From Tillus elongatus (Eukaryota; Arthropoda; Insecta; Coleoptera; Cleridae): a DNA stretch of 64,000 nucleotides. The translations under genes were made by a program, and so were the position numbers. Below the pieces are notes generated by a model. It saw only the letters and a program-made list of their open reading frames with translations. It had not been told where the DNA came from and did not search any database. Location: NCBI GenBank assembly GCA_964006375.1, contig OZ023265.1, positions 12,535,295 through 12,599,294 on the forward strand, in the 5' to 3' direction. This document shows positions 51,341 through 62,134 of this stretch, piece after piece; within the stretch, counting starts at the first letter, position 1, and the number at the start of each line of letters is the position of its first letter.

Positions 51341-51655
51341 TATCTGCACGGGCACTGCTCAGAGGAGCTTTCTTCCATAGTTCCTCCATCTGGTGCCCCC
51401 AACAGATCTACCAGGGGAACAGAGCGAATGCACCCTTTTACTGTCCAGGTCACCAGACATAGAACATCTTGTTATGCCCGAGGACTTCCAAGTTGTGGAA
51501 CTCCTTGCCGGCACATGTTTTTCCTTCTCCCCCGAACCTCCAAACCTTCAAGTCCAGAATTAACAAGTTGCCTCTTTCCTCCTTGTCGACACCCATGGTA
51601 CGATAGTATTTAGGCTGTAAGCCCTCGTGGTCTGTTGTTGAAATAAAAATAAAAA
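50213..51655 (+). mobile_element. Jockey-like LINE, second 5'-truncated copy
   Basis: Matches 42889-44395 closely, starting inside the RT domain and ending with an A-rich tail (about 51640-51658). It lacks about 60 bp present in the other copy around 51176, where the deletion joins two AATACT motifs. Confidence 0.8.
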
Positions 51656-51760
51656 AAAACGAACTATTTTTGTTGTTAGGAATATTAATGTGTTTGACGT
51701 GATTGCCGATGTTGTATCATTTGGAAAATACATTATTTTCTTTCTTATTTACATTTATGA

Positions 51761-51761
<1 letters not shown>

Positions 51762-51836
<75 letters not shown>
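51762..51836. repeat. (TA)n microsatellite next to exon 1 of gene B
   Basis: About 37 TA units ending 36 bp before the start codon. It is followed by TTTATATTTTCAG, which could be a splice acceptor for a 5' untranslated exon. Confidence 0.95.
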
Positions 51837-51842
<6 letters not shown>

Positions 51843-51872
51843 TTTCAGAGTGAAGATTTATAAGTTGTAGTT

Positions 51873-52178
51873 ATGAAGTATTGGCTGAAAATTTCACTTT
51901 TGCTGTGTATATTTGGCTTCTTAAAAGAAATTCGACCATCTGAGCCATTTATTTATGAATTTTTAATTGGTCCATGGCGAAATCTGACAGGAGATGTTGT
52001 GAGCCAAGAAGTGTATCCAGTTGGGACCTACAGTTACCTGGCACAGCTAGTAGTGGTATTTCTCATAACAGATCTTTGCCGATATAAGCCTCTTATAATT
52101 GTGTTAGCCATTTCTGGGGTTATTATTTGGAGTTTGCTGCTTTGGACTGAAAGTTTGCTCTGGGTACAAATTGTTGAG
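51873..52178 (+). CDS. SLC19-family transporter gene B, exon 1
   Basis: A 102-codon exon starting M-K-Y-W-L-K, with helix 1 (I-S-L-L-L-C-I-F-G-F), R-P-S-E-P at 21-25, N-L-T as the glycosylation sequon at 37-39, helix 2 near 52-69 and helix 3 near 74-92. It ends GTT-GAG before the donor GTAAGT at 52179, phase 0. TTTTCAG just upstream (51843-51849) suggests that the leader is spliced, so the promoter may lie further upstream. This is the only exon 1 between gene A's last exon and gene B's exon 2, so the assignment is unambiguous. Confidence 0.88.
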
Positions 52179-52385
52179 GTAAGTGATAAAATACTAATAG
52201 GATTAATACAGTACAACCTCGATAATCCCAAGTAATTTTTGCAAACGGTTGTTCAGATTACCAAAAAGCACTAGTTCTATTGTTATATTAGACTGTTAGA
52301 GAGAGATATTTAATATAGGAATATAAACTTTATTTCCTAAACAAAATAAAAACATAAGAAACGTCTACAGTAACTAAAAAAGTTC

Positions 52386-52919
52386 GGGACGTAGCAAGTG
52401 TGTTATGGTAGTGAATTTTTATTAAATGCTTCAAACTTGGATAACTCAATTTTCGATAAACTTAGAAAGTTGAATTTTGGTACGTAGTAAGGCCTTTCCC
52501 AACGCAATATGTCCGCCAAATGTCATTAAAATAGCTTCGTAATTTTCGGAGAAAAAAAATTTTTTTGAAAGAAAACTAAATTTGAAAAACTCAATTTTCT
52601 ATAAACTTAGAAAGTTGAATTTTGGTATGTGGTAAGGCTTTTCGCAAGACAACGTATCCGACAAATTTCATTAAAATAGCTTTGTAATTTTAAGAGAAAA
52701 AATTTTTTTTCGAAAGAAAACTCAAAATATTCCCGGAAAACCTTGTCCGATTTTCCTGGCTAACAAACTCATCCAAGCCAATAATAAAAGAAAGGCGGTT
52801 GCCGAGTTTCATTGAAATCAGTAAATTATTTTTTGTTATCGGTTGGATACATACATTAAGTTATTTGAAGCATTTAAAAAAAATTCACTACCATAACGCA
52901 CTTGCTGCGTCCCGAACTT
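52386..52919. mobile_element. Inverted-repeat element, longer MITE form of the shared head
   Basis: About 534 bp bounded by GTTCGGGACGTAGCAAGTGT and the inverted end ...CTTGCTGCGTCCCGAAC. The interior holds diverged 141-bp-type units. It lies between an A-run and a T-run in intron 1 of gene B. Confidence 0.75.
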
Positions 52920-53344
52920 TTTAGAATAACAACGTTATACCGAATCAGTTTCAACATTAAACGATACATTTGTCTACAACAAACTCCGATGCTATAATGC
53001 AACAAAGTTAAATGAGACGACGTTATGCGAGGAGTTACTGTAACATTATTGTGGCCAATTTCTGTATAAAAAAAAATGGTGAATTTTTGTAAAAGAAATC
53101 GTTTGCAAATTTTCATAAAAACATTTTTTTTTCTCAATTTTGGTCACAAAGCTGTTTGTGAATAATTATATCTTGGCAGGTTGTGTAAATAGCTTGAAGA
53201 GGTTTCTTTGGCTAGGAAAACTGGACCAGTTTTTCTGGAACTTTTTAAGTTTATTTTCGGAAAATGTTTGTACTTTTTAAAATAAGAAAGCTATTTAGCT
53301 AACTGCTAACCAAAATTGGTGTCCTTTTTTTAAAAACAAGATAT

Positions 53345-54222
53345 ATTTGCCCCTCAGGGCTCCATCTGCGGCCTTGCCGCCCCGATAGCACTGCAACGTT
53401 TGGTTGAATGTGCATACCCTTAGTCTTACTCCACCCATTCCAAAATCACTGTGCCTTGAAGTAGTCTGCACAGCGATTGGTAGGGTGAAGTTTTATATTG
53501 CTCTGTCTCCGGAGACTGCCTGTAGATCAGTTGTCTTTTGCGGTCCAGAGCTTTACACTCGCACAAGATGTGCTGGGCTGATTCCTCCCGCTCGCCGCAG
53601 AGTCTGCATGCGAGGTCCCCTTCGAACCGCCCCATTTTATGCAGGTGTTTCTTAACGGCCATGTATCCTGTCAAGAGACCTGTTGTGTTTCTGAGCTGTC
53701 CTCTGCTAAGGTTTAGCAGCTCCACAGCTCTCTTTGAACTGGGTCCGTCAATTATTGACTTCCCATGTCTGAGCCCTGGACAGTCTGCCCAGTACACCTT
53801 GTGTTGGTTTCTGACCCAGGACTTAATAGCTCCCCTGGCAGTGCTCTTTGTCACACTCAGAGCCGGTTCTGGTCCCATAAATGGTTCTGCTGACCCTCTC
53901 TTCGCGAGACTGTTAGCTTCTTCATTGCCTTTGACCCCCAACTGACTCGGCACCCAGATGAGGGTGACCTCATTCTGCCCAGCCAGGTCGCTCGTCTCGT
54001 CTCGGCACTCACTCACCAGCCAGGATCTTACCTGTGGGCTACTTAGTGCCTTAAGGGGTGCCTGGCCGTCTGTGGCTATGAGGATTCGCTTGTTGGTGTA
54101 GCCCCTCCTCTTGTTCTCCCGCACACAGTGCAGGATGGCGTACATTTCTGCCTGAAACACCGTTGCATGGGCTCCAAGGGAAATACTATGACACCCTTGG
54201 TCCTTCCGAGTAAACACAAAAA
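53345..54222 (-). mobile_element. LINE 3' end (R1/LOA-like), third copy
   Basis: Same 3' end as at 17.6 and 29.0 kb, inserted in a shared-head element: the host sequence before (ATATATTTG) and after (AAAAACATTTTTACGAAAATTC) matches the uninterrupted host at 27280-27310. No clean target duplication was recognised. Confidence 0.8.
53426..54217 (-). pseudogene. LINE RNase H and zinc domain (fragment)
   Basis: An intact minus-strand frame of about 260 codons from the truncation, with F-Q-A-E-M-Y-A-I, A-T-D-G-Q-A-P (the sister copies read D-S-Q-A-A), W-V-P-S-Q-L-G-V-K-G-N-E-E-A-N (the sisters read P-G-H-S-G and E-E-A-D) and the zinc motif C-R-L-C-G-E-R-E-E-S-A-Q-H-I-L-C. Two RNase H signature residues (the His and the last Asp) are therefore replaced, so the enzyme would be inactive even in context. 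It lacks the RT. Confidence 0.85.
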
Positions 54223-54276
54223 CATTTTTACGAAAATTCGCTAATATAACGCACCTGCTGCGTCCAGACTTTTCTG

Positions 54277-55275
54277 TTATATTTTTGCCTTATAAATTTA
54301 TCAGCATAATAATAAGAAATCAATTGCACTTTTTTTTTTATCTCGAATTTTACGTAATTTGGCTTTCTATGATTTTCGTAATTTGAAATAAGGTAGGTTC
54401 TACTGTTGATATTTATCCTATAAAGACTTACAAATGCTCTTTAGGCAAACATGGTATTGTCGAGTTTAATCTTTTTAATTGATTTCGAATATTGGAAATA
54501 ATAAAATTATTTCTAAAAATAGCATTTTTATTGACTGTAATTGTGGCTCTATTAAACAATTACTTCTGCGAAGTAAGCATTGTGTAACATCCTAAGCACT
54601 TATGATTTATTTCATAAAGCAATTTCTTTATCAGTACTTAAAACATGCAAATGCAAACAGCATTTTTGTTGTTACAGGTGTTTTATATCTTGAAGACAAA
54701 AAGGATATTAAGTGTGCTCTTAATATTAGTTGACTATTTGATTTGATTTTATGTTATTACGTTTTTATAGAATTTCCATTAAAAAAAATTCCATATCGCA
54801 GCATCACTCAGTGAAGATTGGAACCTGTGATGAGCACTGATAAGTACACTTGGAGAACCCAAATCACCACAACACATTTTAAAAAACCTGACGATCGTTT
54901 CACTTACCCAGTTAGCGTCATCGGGGGATGAATAATTCTAATTATATTACATCTACAGCTCTGCTTATCTTCTTGCACAGGTAATCGGTCCCTAACGACA
55001 GAGGTTGGTCCAGCAACACAAAAATTGACATATTTTATTTGGCGGAAATATCATAATTATTTTCTTATCTATCGGACGTGCTTCTACTGGCCTTTCTTGT
55101 GAAGTGATCTATCAACCGACTTACCATAGGCGGCGGTGCGAAGTTCATACACTTCTAGTGAATTTTCATTAAGAAATTCACTAATAGAGAGGTAACGATG
55201 GTAAGACTTTTGGAAAATTTCTTCAAATGAGCGCGAATTAGGGCCCCTAGAACCCAAATCTAGGGTCAGTTAAAA

Positions 55276-55279
<4 letters not shown>
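54277..55279. other. Intron 1 of gene B with repeat fragments
   Basis: Contains the inverted shared head at 54234-54276 (edge), the dispersed repeat at 54808-54950 and a Helitron-like hairpin and tail at 55155-55279. No gene. Confidence 0.5.
54808..54950. repeat. Dispersed repeat ('GAACCTGTGATGAGCACTGA' family), copy 2
   Basis: Matches 45305-45465 over about 140 bp with scattered differences. Confidence 0.65.

Positions 55280-55344
<65 letters not shown>
55280..55344. repeat. (TA)n microsatellite
   Basis: About 32 TA units. The sequence after it begins the transposase relic's presumed left flank. Confidence 0.95.
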
Positions 55345-55347
<3 letters not shown>

Positions 55348-55931
55348 GTATTTTCTAATTGAATGTCAATATTTAAGAGGGTGATTTCTGGGTCCATTTT
55401 AAGAAGAAAACTTCATATGAACGTATGCCCTAAACGTCTTAACTTTTGAGATACAGGGTGGTAAAGTTTTTAAAAATAGTAATTTTTCAATCATATCTGT
55501 AATTTCTTATACAAGTACTACGCACCAAAAGGCATGTTTTCATGTACCACATTTCTTTTTATTTCCACCAGTGATGTTTCGTGCGGAATCTTTCCTGCAT
55601 ATTTTGGCATAATTTGACATTGATGGTACGCCACTGAAATCTCTTAAAATGAAAATTATTTTTGAAATCCACATTCATTTCTAAGCAAATTTGATTACTT
55701 GGTTTTTCTCAGTCCGATGCACCGTTTTTGCCTAATAAAATAAAATCTATTTCTCCACATGGTCATATCAATATCGTTAATATGACAATAGCACAATGTA
55801 GAGAAATAGTAGGCTGTGTCTGTAACATGATCAATTCTGTTTGTCATTTACCTTAACAGTTCAGTTTTAAATTCAACTCTTCGCGTCTTTGGTGTTTAAA
55901 ATATCTGAGCAGTGTGTTATTTTGAAAAGAA

Positions 55932-56640
55932 ATGGTCGAATTTACTAATGAGGAGATAGCAGACATACATGACATGTACGGTTTGGTTGATGGCAGGTCA
56001 CCGGAAGCTGGGCGATTTTATCAAGAGCGCTTTCCCAATAGAGTCATACCTGATAGGCGAACATTTGCAAATGTTCATAGAAGATTGACTGAAACTGGTA
56101 GTTTGAAGCCAAATAATCAATTAAAAGGGGCCCATCGAACTATAAGAACTCCAGAAATTGAAGAAGCAGTTTTAAATTCGATTGATTAAAATCCTGAACT
56201 TAGTACTAGAAAAATTGGTAATAATTTGAATATCTCGCACGTTATGGTTTGGTAAATGTTGCACGATTTTCTGTTATATCCATATCATATTCAATGGGTC
56301 CAAATGTTACTTCCCTGAGACTTTCCTTTGCGAGTTAATTTTTGTCATTGGTTTTTGGAGAGAATTGCGCATAATCCCTTGTTTGACTGTGAAATAATGT
56401 TCACAGATGAAGCTAACTTCTCCATAAACGCCACCAGAAGTTATCATAATAATCATATTTGGGCAGACAAAAATCCCCATGCAGTTGTACAATTTAACCA
56501 TCAAGTAAAATTTTCAGTGAATGTATATGCGCTGGAATTATTGGAAATTACTTAATTGGACCTTTTTTTCCTACCAAAAAGACTAAATTGCCATAATTAT
56601 CACCCGTTTCTAAAGGAGGAGTTAGAAATTCAAACTAAAA
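55932..56640 (+). pseudogene. Tc1/mariner-type transposase relic with DUF4817-like start
   Basis: The frame opens M-V-E-F-T-N-E-E-I-A-D-I-H-D-M-Y-G with G-R-S-P-E-A-G-R-F-Y and the P-D-R-R-T-F-A-N-V-H-R-R-L motif typical of the DUF4817 helix-turn-helix seen in insect transposase-like proteins. A TAA at 56187 interrupts it. It continues with further stops through N-P-L-F-D-C-E-I-M-F-T-D-E-A-N-F-S (first catalytic Asp) and H-I-W-A-D-K-N-P-H, and stops before the second Asp. It is a different family from the DD41D elements in this window. Located in intron 1 of gene B. Confidence 0.75.
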
Positions 56641-57256
56641 TTATAATACTAACAATTTAAATAGCTTATAATTACAAAACAATTTGCTTAGGCGTTTTAA
56701 ACAAACTAACATTGCCTCGGAAACTCTTTAATGTATTTTTAATGGATACAATGTAAAAGGCACATTACTATGGTTTTTGCTTACTTTCTTATCTTCAAGA
56801 CCTAAACGGGAAATAAGTTTTGAGTATACCAATTACAATATTGTAATAAGTTTTGAGTATTTTATAGTGAATTTCGGTAACCACATGATTTTATTTTATT
56901 ATATCTTAATTGTTGCAATAAACTTGAAGAAAATGGTAACATTTTCGAATAGAGAATGAACAGTCATTTCAAACGATATATCACAAGCCTATACTTCCCC
57001 TTTAAAAAATTGGGGGTTGTACCTGTCATTCAAAGGGGGTTGAAGGTAGGGATCGCATTTTCACGTTGGAAAATGTCAATTTATAATTTAAATTTGACGT
57101 GTTTCGGGATTTTTTATAATAATGTACAGTAACTGAAATAATGAATTTATCCCATTTGGCTTTTACACACTAAGATTGTCCTGTTAGTAAATAAATAAGT
57201 GTTTAATTATTAATTTTTACTGATACAAACTATGTTGATTTATTTTTTTAATTTAG
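56641..57256. other. End of intron 1 of gene B
   Basis: AT-rich. A stretch at 57040-57110 resembles the 3' flank of the mariner-like element at 32.8 kb (AAATTGACGTGTTTC), perhaps a transposon end. TTTTTTTAATTTAG (to 57256) is the acceptor of exon 2. Confidence 0.5.
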
Positions 57257-57461
57257 GTATTGTATGGTACATTTATGGCTACAGAGATAGCATATTACAC
57301 TTATATTTATGCAAAAGTGGATCATCAATATTTTCAGCAAGTTACCTCACACACAAGAGCTGCGATTCTCACAGGAAGGGCATTTTCTGGTGTGCTTGCA
57401 CAAGTATTAATATCATTTAATTGGATGGATTATAGGGAATTGAATTATATTACATTTGGAG
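57257..57461 (+). CDS. SLC19-family transporter gene B, exon 2
   Basis: 205 nt from a TTTAG acceptor to a GTAGGC donor at 57462, phase 0 in and phase 1 out, identical in length and phase to exon 2 of gene A. It encodes helices 4-5 with T-E-I-A-Y-Y-T-Y-I-Y, T-S-H-T-R-A-A and L-A-Q-V-L-I-S, ending L-N-Y-I-T-F-G. The donor GTAGGC is weaker than the GTAAGT of gene A. A LINE inserted in a TAA repeat begins about 20 bp after the donor, and the exon's frame runs on into the LINE if splicing fails. Confidence 0.9.
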
Positions 57462-57483
57462 GTAGGCACCTATTATTTCATTT

Positions 57484-58930
57484 AATAATAATAATAATAA
57501 TAACAACAATAATAATAATAATACAGCAAGCGAAGAAAATAAACCACTCAGTAATGAATCTGACAAATGAGTTTACGAAACGAGTAAAGCAGGTGGTGCG
57601 ATCACATCTTAACAGCAATAACCGGACTAAAGCTCTTAATACATATGCATGTTCTGCACTTAGCTACTCATTTGGGATTGTGAACTGGAGTAAAACGGGC
57701 ATTGAAAATCTACAACGGAAAGTGCGAACACTCCTAACAAAATCCAAAAAGCATCACCCCCGTAGTGCTATCGAGCAAGTAACTCTACCCAGATACCAAG
57801 GTGGAAGTGTAGTGGTGGATATTGGTAAACAGTTGGACCAGCAGATAGTGTACTTGCGTACATATTTCCATCAGCAGGCGCTTACTTCTGAACTACACCG
57901 TGCCATATGGGAGGCAGATGATTCAACACCGCTACAATTAAAAGAAAGTGAAATACAAAGCCACCATCGGACTGATCAGGACAAGCTGCAATCTTGGATG
58001 CAGAAGCCTCTCCATGGGCGACATCTGAATGAGACCTCCCAGGCACATGTTGACAAATTGGCGTCCAACTACTGGTTGGTGTCTGGACAGATGTTTCCGG
58101 AGACAGAGGGGTTTTTGCTGGCCATACGAGACCAGGTCATCCCAACAAGAAACTACCTGAAGTTTATAGTTGGAGATAAATCGGTCCAAGATGACAAATG
58201 TAGATTTGGGTGTCAGTCATCAGAGACTGTCCAGCACGTCACCGGATGATGTAAAGCGATTGCTGCAACAGAATACAAAGAGAGGCACAACGCAGTTGCT
58301 AAAATACTTCATCAAGAGCTGGCTTTGGAACTGAGACTTTCAAATTTAAGAAAGGTGCCATACTATAGATACACTCCAGAGTCTGTTCTGGAAAACTGGT
58401 GATACAGGTTGTACTGGGATTGTACCGTGCTCACAGATCAACGAGTTGCACACAACAGGCCAGATATAATAATAGTGGAGAAGTCCTGCAACCAAGTGAC
58501 GCTGATTGATGTGGCCATTCCAAATACTAATAATCTAGACATAAAGTACAACGAGAAGATCATTAAGTACAGGGACCTCAGAGACAGTGGAGGGCAGATA
58601 GTGTCAGAGTGATTCCAATAGTGATGTCGTCAACTGGTGTGGTTCCTAAGAATCTTCGAGAGAACGTTAAGAGACTAGGCCTTGGAGAGCATCTTTATAA
58701 GGTTATGCAGAAGGCCGTAATACTTGCAACTGCCCACGCCGTGCGGAGATTCCTGGGACATGAGGATGATTCGCGTTGTCGGTCAGGGCCCAATAACTTG
58801 GAAAGCGCTCCATCTGAGCTCAGTCCCTTTGGTATCTGAGATACCTGGGATGAGTGAATGTTCCCCCCTTTGAGGGAGTGTAAAATCCCTTCAGGCTAAA
58901 GTCATAATAATAATAGTAATAGTAATAAGT
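57484..58930 (+). mobile_element. R4/Dong-like LINE 3' part inside a (TAA)n repeat
   Basis: Flanked by TAA-type repeats on both sides (57484-57526 and 58905-58925), the known kind of target for Dong elements. It encodes the RT thumb and a restriction-like endonuclease. 5'-truncated and broken. Confidence 0.75.
57527..58840 (+). pseudogene. R4/Dong-like LINE C-terminus with restriction-like endonuclease, broken
   Basis: The first frame (to 58249) holds the post-RT region: L-N-T-Y-A-C-S-A-L-S-Y-S-F-G-I-V-N-W-S and L-Q-R-K-V-R-T-L-L-T-K. Then comes the zinc-type motif C-R-F-G-C-Q-S-S-E-T-V-Q-H, where a TGA precedes the last Cys. After another stop the frame at 58409 reads Y-W-D-C-T-V-L-T-D...N-R-P-D-I-I-I-V-E-K and L-I-D-V-A-I-P, the P-D...(D/E)-x-K nuclease core of R2/R4-type LINEs. 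A last shift leads to I-V-M-S-S-T-G-V-V-P (58609 on). The RT catalytic domain is missing. Several stops make it dead. Confidence 0.8.
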
Positions 58931-59035
58931 ACAGTTTGGAGAACCCAATTAATCACAATACAGTTTTTTTAGACCAAGGTTCTCCAAATTCTACTTTACA
59001 GTGCTCACCACAGGTTCCAAACTTCACTCATTGAT
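58928..59035. repeat. Hairpin-like copy of the dispersed repeat
   Basis: AGTACAGTTTGGAGAACCC and, 45 bp later, GGTTCTCCAAATTCTACTTT form inverted arms, followed by the reverse complement of the GAACCTGTGATGAGCACTG motif. Confidence 0.55.
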
Positions 59036-59284
59036 AATACTAATCATTTTTATTGGCAAACTAGACAAACATTTTTAATTTTACAAAAGAAAAAAAAAAC
59101 CTATATAGGTTATACCGATAACCAAATAACCTATATAGGTTATACCGGTAACCAAATTGATGCTACTATATAGTAGAAGCAATGTACCATATTTTATCAA
59201 AATAACTTTTTCTTTGAAAATGTACAAAAATTTTCCGAAAATAAACTTTAAATGTTTCCGAGAAAACTGGTTTCCTAGCCAACT
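59036..59284. mobile_element. Fragment of shared-head repeat, host of a SINE
   Basis: Two tandem copies of ACCTATATAGGTTATACCG (59100 and 59130) and sequence matching 27100-27280 inverted. It continues after the SINE at 59666 to a degenerate inverted head near 59700-59740. Confidence 0.6.
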
Positions 59285-59295
59285 AACTTTAGGTT

Positions 59296-59654
59296 GTGTG
59301 TGTGTTTTTATTTCTTTAACGTCTGCCTATTTTCGCGACTATGACCAATCACCGACGCCAGGGAGCAGTTTCACCTCACTATCCTGGAAATTATGCTGAA
59401 CCCCTACCTCTCTGTAAGGAGGGTAGTGATCTTTAACGTGTCCAACGTCGCATGGACACGGGACCGGCGCCTTTACGCCCCCTCCGAAGGGCGGAACGTG
59501 CAGTCATTCCACTTGCTCAAATACAATGCCACAACCTCGGTTGATGTTAATTGTACAGTATGTACTGAAAAAGTGAAATGAGTACCGTGGGATCGAACCC
59601 AGTACCCTTCGGTTCATAGGGACACGTTCTTAGCACTGAACCACCGAGGCTCTT
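59296..59654 (-). repeat. Complete tRNA-derived SINE with target duplication
   Basis: Minus strand, about 359 bp. The head is tRNA-like with an A-box (TGGTTCAGTGC, near 59634-59644) and a B-box (GGTTCGATCCC, 59589-59599), followed by a GC-richer body and a tail of AAATAAAAACACACACAC. It is flanked by AACTTTAGGTT (59285-59295) and AACCTTAGGTT (59655-59665), an 11-bp duplication with one mismatch. It is transcribed by RNA polymerase III and moved by a partner LINE, which I cannot identify. Confidence 0.8.
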
Positions 59655-60465
59655 AACCTTAGGTTAATAGCAAATTGAGTTATTGAAATTTGACGCATTT
59701 AACGGAAATTCTCTACCAAAACGCACTTACTTCGCCACGATTTTTTTTACAAACTGATTTTTTAAAGTTAAAATTGAAGTGTATACATATTCTCCTGTGA
59801 GTCCGGGGACTAATTAAAAGAATAGGCCCAAGGTAACTCCTGCCTGCCGTACGAGACGACTAATCGGAGTCAATTACTGGTGGGGGGTCTGGTCCAGGTG
59901 AGCCTGGAGGGAGGCAGCTATCTCTGGGGAGTGATGTGCACCCAGATTTTGAGGCCTCCACTCTGGGCTTAGAAATGGATAATTGACCTAGCGTGGTTGT
60001 TACTCAGGAACAGGGTTCCAAATGATACTGCCTTGGGTTAAGTGCTGGCAGGTGTCGAGTGTCCAGACAACCCAGGGGGTTGAGATCTCTGATGTGGGAG
60101 TTTGAGGCCCCCACTGTGTGTTTCGAAACAGATGGACGGCCTCGCTTGGGTGATGCTTGCAAGCGGGACTCGATGGGATGTCGCCTAGAGTTTAACACTG
60201 GTGGGTGTCGGGTTCAGACGAACCCGAAAGAGAGCTAAGATCTCTGGGTTGGATTACAACTGGAGATTGGATGCTGCTCGAGACCGGGACTTCATGATAC
60301 CACCTCGAGTCAAACACTGACGGATGTCGGGTCCAGACGAACTCGCAGAGAGGTTATCTCTCTTTGACCTTCGAAACGGGCAAGCGACCACTCAGATGGC
60401 AGGGCACCTGTCAAACAAACTTTCACCCTCAAGAATCGACTTCCGCATGGAGCTGGATTTGATCG

Positions 60466-61180
60466 GTGAAATTTAAGCAATTAGACGCAAGTCACAATAG
60501 ACCTAAGGTCGCGCAGAAAATGGAGCCTGGGACGTGGACGGTTGTGAAACCTGTAAAGGCGCAAGCGGGGAGTATGAGTCAGAAGAGGACATGCTCGGAC
60601 TCTAGCACACCTACTACAGACAGACGTCCCAAAAGGGCCAGGGCACCTGTAAAGACGCAAGAGGAGAGTGCGAGTCAGAAGACGCCGCGCTCGGGCTCTA
60701 GCATGCCTACTACAGACAGACATACCAAAAGGACCAAAGCCGGAACACCGGCGCAGACTGGCTCGTATAGAGAGGCTGCGGAGGGCCTCGGGATGGCGGT
60801 GAAGGCGGGAAGGCGGACCTGATCCAGGCTGCGGTGATAGCTACGGTGGACTCTCTTCAGGAAGGGGAGAGCTCGCCTCAGTTCCACCGGGCGTGCCTGG
60901 CGGGGGGCATCCTGTGGACAACCTGTGCCGGCCCGCAGTTGCGGGACTGGCTGCGGAAAACGATTTGGGGCCTCGGTCAGATTTGGGAGGGGGCGGACTT
61001 GACAGCCGTCGAGCCCAAGGAACTCCCAAAGAGACGCAAGATGCTCGTACGGATTCCTGACACCGTCCCAGAGGAGATGGTGATCAGTAGACTGAAGATC
61101 CAGAACCCTGAACTGGGGACACAACACTGATCGGTTCTAAGCAGGAAGGCAGAGGAGAAAGGACAGACTCTCGCCTTCTC
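60466..61180 (+). pseudogene. LINE ORF1 with DUF4780-like domain, frameshifted
   Basis: The first frame (60466-60822) is Lys/Arg/Ser/Thr-rich with an internal repeat of about 40 residues built on T-T-D-R...K-R-(A/T) (twice: T-P-T-T-D-R-R-P-K-R-A and M-P-T-T-D-R-H-T-K-R-T). A shift near 60820 leads to the second frame, which matches the DUF4780 pattern of insect LINE ORF1 proteins: F-H-R-A-C-L-A-G-G-I-L, L-R-D-W-L, W-E-G-A-D-L, E-L-P-K-R, I-P and I-Q-N-P-E-L. A TGA sits at 61128-61130 where the family usually has Trp. It would bind element RNA; here it is broken. Confidence 0.75.
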
Positions 61181-61273
61181 GATCGACCAGGCGTCATACA
61201 GAGCCCTCCTTCAATGCATTCTGCGGCCTGGGAAGGGTTAGCTTCCGCCCACTGGGGAAGCAACTAGGGGTGA

Positions 61274-62134
61274 ATGAGACTTAGGTTCCTTCAGGTCAAC
61301 CTCCAACACAGTAGGGCAGCCACAGCCGGACTACTGATGGCTCTGAGGAACACGGATGTGGCCCTCATCCAGAAACCTTACTCCTATAAAGGAGCGATCA
61401 AGGGACTCGGCGGAGCTGCTGGAAAGCTCATCTACAGCAGATCCAGCGAGAACCCGAGAGCCTGCATTTTTATCAGGGATAGAATTTCTGCCTTTAATGA
61501 ATTTCTGTTCTAGCGACCTGACAACGAACAAAATCAGATGTGGAGGAGCGGATGGGCCGAGGGACATTACTGTCGGGTCAGCCTATCTGCCAGGGGACAG
61601 CAAGGACCCTCCTCCACACAAGGAATTGGAGCAGCTGATGGTGGGTAGCAGAGCAGGTGGATGGCAGACCATCATCGGCATGGATGTGAATGCACACGAG
61701 TTGTGGGGAAGCTCGGACACTCGGCACTTCTACAATTCTTTATGAAATTTAATTTACACATATTGAATAGCGGTAATAAACCGACCTTCGTCACAACACG
61801 GCGTGAGGAAGTTTTAAATCTAACAGTTTCCATTCAGTTTCTGGGTGACTTTGTTAAGAACTGGGCTGTGTCTGGGGAAGTGAGTAGCTCAGACCACAGA
61901 TACATCTGCTTTGAAATCGCCAAAGTCGAAAGACAAACGGTATGGTACCGGGACCCCCGCAAGGCGGGAGAGGAATCAGCCCAGCAAAACTTGTGCGAGC
62001 GTAAAGCTCTGGACCGCAAAGGACAGCTGATTTACGGTCAATCTAGACCGGAGACAGAGCATTATAAAACTTCACCCTACCCATCGCTGTGCAGACTACT
62101 TCAAGGCCCGGTGATTTTGGAGTGGGTGGAGTGA
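61274..62134 (+). pseudogene. LINE endonuclease fused to the C-terminal tail by deletion
   Basis: Begins M-R-L-R-F-L-Q-V-N-L-Q-H-S (first active-site Asn), then L-I-Q-K-P-Y, where APE-type LINE endonucleases normally have Glu before Pro, so the catalytic Glu is replaced by Lys. A stop at 61511 and frameshifts near 61500 and 61740 follow. D-V-N-A-H-E and S-S-S-D-H-R-Y (catalytic Asp and His regions) are kept. At about 61968 the frame passes from the endonuclease linker directly into E-E-S-A-Q and the zinc-domain end, giving an accidental fusion that lacks RT and RNase H. Dead on several counts. Confidence 0.8.

Noticed and set aside
57260..58249. A single 329-codon gene covering exon 2 of gene B and downstream sequence
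   Set aside because: The frame crosses a splice donor and a TAA repeat into an R4/Dong-like LINE; gene A shows that exon 2 ends at the donor.
60675..61127. Minus-strand 150-codon ORF over the LINE ORF1
   Set aside because: GC-rich shadow; the plus strand carries the recognisable DUF4780-like pattern.
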